The notes beneath the pieces are model-generated. The model was not told where the DNA came from. It ran no database searches and saw nothing but the letters and a program-made list of their open reading frames with translations. A stretch of 14,671 nucleotides of DNA. It comes from Oscillospiraceae bacterium (lineage in GTDB: Bacteria > Bacillota > Clostridia > Oscillospirales > Oscillospiraceae). Where the stretch lies: contig CACZSJ010000062.1 in assembly GCA_902783825.1 (NCBI GenBank), positions 1 through 14,671 on the forward strand, in the 5' to 3' direction. The stretch's first letter is position 1, and every line of letters begins with the position of its first letter. The position numbers were made by a program, and so were the translations under genes. Positions 13,487-14,671 of the stretch are shown here, piece after piece.

Positions 13487-14138
13487 ATTGCGTGTAATTG
13501 TGGGCCTGCTGCAAAACCATTTCCTTGACCTTCAGCAGACGTACCTTGGTCGAGTTCTCGTTTTCCTGCAGCTTCATGGCGATGTACTTGATGTTGGTCT
13601 CCAGCTCCGGAATCATGACATATTCCAGGGCGTTGACCCGGCGGCGGGTCTTCTCGATTTCCTCTGCCAGCAGCTGCATGGTCTTTTCCACCTGAGCCAG
13701 CTCCAGCATATCCTCAAACACCCGCGCCAGCTTATCCAGCGCGTCGTCCAGCTCACCGGAGGTCTGGGCAAAGCCGTAAGGATAGATCTCCGTGGGGTCG
13801 TTGTTGCGGGTCTGGAAGCTGTACTGCGGCACGTTGACGCTCATGACGTTCTTGAACTTCATGTCCAGCTCCACGCTCTGGCGGGGATACAACAGCGACT
13901 GCTCCAGCATCTCAGGAGACATGATGGCGCTGGCGACCTGCAGGGAGGCGAAGGCGCCTGTCAGTCCCTCTTCCACCCGGATACGCAGCTGCTTGTTGAG
14001 CTTGACCACGTCCATAAACTGACGCATCAGTTCATCTCGTTTGTCCTTCAGCAGTTTGTGACCCCGGCGCGCAGTTTTCAGACGGCCCTTGAGCTGATTG
14101 AGTACCATTCTGGTTGGGGTTATCGCGGTACTTGCCAT
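13485..14138 (-). CDS. ntpD: V/A-type ATPase subunit D (central stalk)
   Basis: Central-shaft subunit of the V/A-type ATPase, which rotates inside the A3B3 head and links it to the membrane ring. The 217-aa protein is of family length. It begins with PTRMVLNQLKGRLKTARRGHKLLKDKRDEL and has the C-terminal helix motif EKTRRRVNALEYVMIP (162-177). Both ends are long charged helices that pair as a coiled coil. The start has AAGGGAG about eleven bases upstream. It lies 43 bases after the subunit B gene, and the transcript ends at the hairpin just beyond it. The order B then D is the usual one. Whether H+ or Na+ is moved cannot be told from this subunit. Confidence 0.95.
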   Translation of the reverse strand: MASTAITPTRMVLNQLKGRLKTARRGHKLLKDKRDELMRQFMDVVKLNKQLRIRVEEGLTGAFASLQVASAIMSPEMLEQSLLYPRQSVELDMKFKNVMSVNVPQYSFQTRNNDPTEIYPYGFAQTSGELDDALDKLARVFEDMLELAQVEKTMQLLAEEIEKTRRRVNALEYVMIPELETNIKYIAMKLQENENSTKVRLLKVKEMVLQQAHNYTQ

Positions 14139-14181
14139 TGATCACACCACTCCCTTCTTATCCTGATTCACGCAAGCGGTG

Positions 14182-14671
14182 TTATTCCGAGCCCAGATAC
14201 TTCTCGATATGCTCGGGCTTGATGCGCTTGAGTTCGCGCCGCGGCAGGATCCTCAGCAGATCCCAGCCCAGATCCAGGGTCTCCTGGATGCTGCGGTTGG
14301 TGGTGATGCCCTGGCTGACGTAGCGCTTTTCAAACTCATCGGCAAACTTGGCGAAGAGCTTGTCGTCTTCAGACAAGGCGGCCTCGCCCAAAATGGTCAT
14401 CAGTTCCTTGGCGTCCTTGCCGCGGGAATAGCCGGCAAAGAGCTGGTTCATGGTACCGGAGTGATCCTCACGGGTCTTCCCCTCGCCGATACCCTTATCC
14501 TTCAGACGGCTCAGAGAAGGCAGCACATCCACCGGCGGCACGAGGCCCTTGCGGTGCAGGTCGCGGCTGAGGATGATCTGGCCTTCGGTGATGTAGCCGG
14601 TCAGGTCGGGGATGGGGTGGGTCTTGTCGTCCTCGGGCATGGTCAGGATGGGGATCATGGTGATGGAGCCC
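14182..14671 (-). CDS. ntpB: V/A-type ATPase subunit B, C-terminal part (gene runs off the window)
   Basis: The last 162 codons of the non-catalytic nucleotide-binding subunit B of the V/A-type ATPase head. The frame is open to the right edge, where GSIT precedes MIPILTMPEDDKTHPIPDLT. The methionine of that stretch is internal and not a start. Typical B-subunit sequences are GYITEGQIILSRDLHRKG, PPVDVLPSLSRL and GEGKTREDHSGTMNQLFAGYSRGK. Compared with full-length proteins of about 460 aa, roughly the first two thirds lie outside the window. The reading frame shows no damage, so the gene is cut only by the window edge. Confidence 0.96.
   Translation of the reverse strand, partial: GSITMIPILTMPEDDKTHPIPDLTGYITEGQIILSRDLHRKGLVPPVDVLPSLSRLKDKGIGEGKTREDHSGTMNQLFAGYSRGKDAKELMTILGEAALSEDDKLFAKFADEFEKRYVSQGITTNRSIQETLDLGWDLLRILPRRELKRIKPEHIEKYLGSE

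Noticed and set aside
14182..14658. Subunit B as a complete short protein starting at the ATG at 14658
   Set aside because: The frame stays open to the window edge and encodes GSIT, matching the internal B-subunit sequence, so this is a gene cut by the window and not a short gene or pseudogene.

Overview
The window looks like a chromosomal segment of a GC-rich Gram-positive anaerobe of the Clostridia (Oscillospirales/Eubacteriales type). The evidence is a V/A-type ATPase operon, two lipoprotein-dependent ABC importers with strong AGGAGG-type ribosome binding sites, a short Rrf2-regulator/iscS/iscU cluster, and Bacillota-style sigma-A promoters and terminators. The genus cannot be fixed by eye. 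Coding density is high, and every gap is under 300 bases and holds recognisable signals. There are no rRNAs, tRNAs, insertion sequences, prophage genes or CRISPR arrays.

Layout. (1) Positions 1-2790, plus strand: promoter, argG, argH and terminator, the last two steps of arginine synthesis. (2) Positions 2832-5315, minus strand: a polar amino-acid ABC importer (lipoprotein, permease, ATPase) with an extended -10 promoter and a strong terminator. A hairpin sits between the lipoprotein and permease genes. (3) Positions 5335-7689, plus strand: an IscR-like Rrf2 regulator, then cysteine desulfurase iscS and scaffold iscU. The iscS promoter overlaps the iscR stop codon. A related operator-like motif occurs at both the iscR and the iscS promoter. 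(4) Positions 7709-13375, minus strand: a five-gene peptide/nickel-type ABC importer in the order SBP, permease, permease, ATPase, ATPase. The last four genes overlap or nearly touch, and a small metallophosphoesterase is attached at the 3' end. Its promoter is flanked by two copies of one dyad motif 116 bp apart. (5) Positions 13439-14671, minus strand: the end of a V/A-type ATPase operon, with the C-terminal part of subunit B and complete subunit D, closed by a strong hairpin terminator.

How the genes fit together. argG/argH supply arginine. The first ABC system imports an amino acid that cannot be named from sequence. IscS takes sulfur from cysteine and IscU assembles Fe-S clusters, with the Rrf2 protein as the likely cluster-sensing repressor. 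The second ABC system imports peptides or a metal complex. The V/A ATPase couples ATP to H+ or Na+ movement.

No previously undescribed multi-gene system is visible. The observations most worth following are regulatory: the paired dyads around the peptide/nickel operon promoter, the shared motif at iscR and iscS, and a perfect 17-bp palindrome in the divergent iscR/importer control region.
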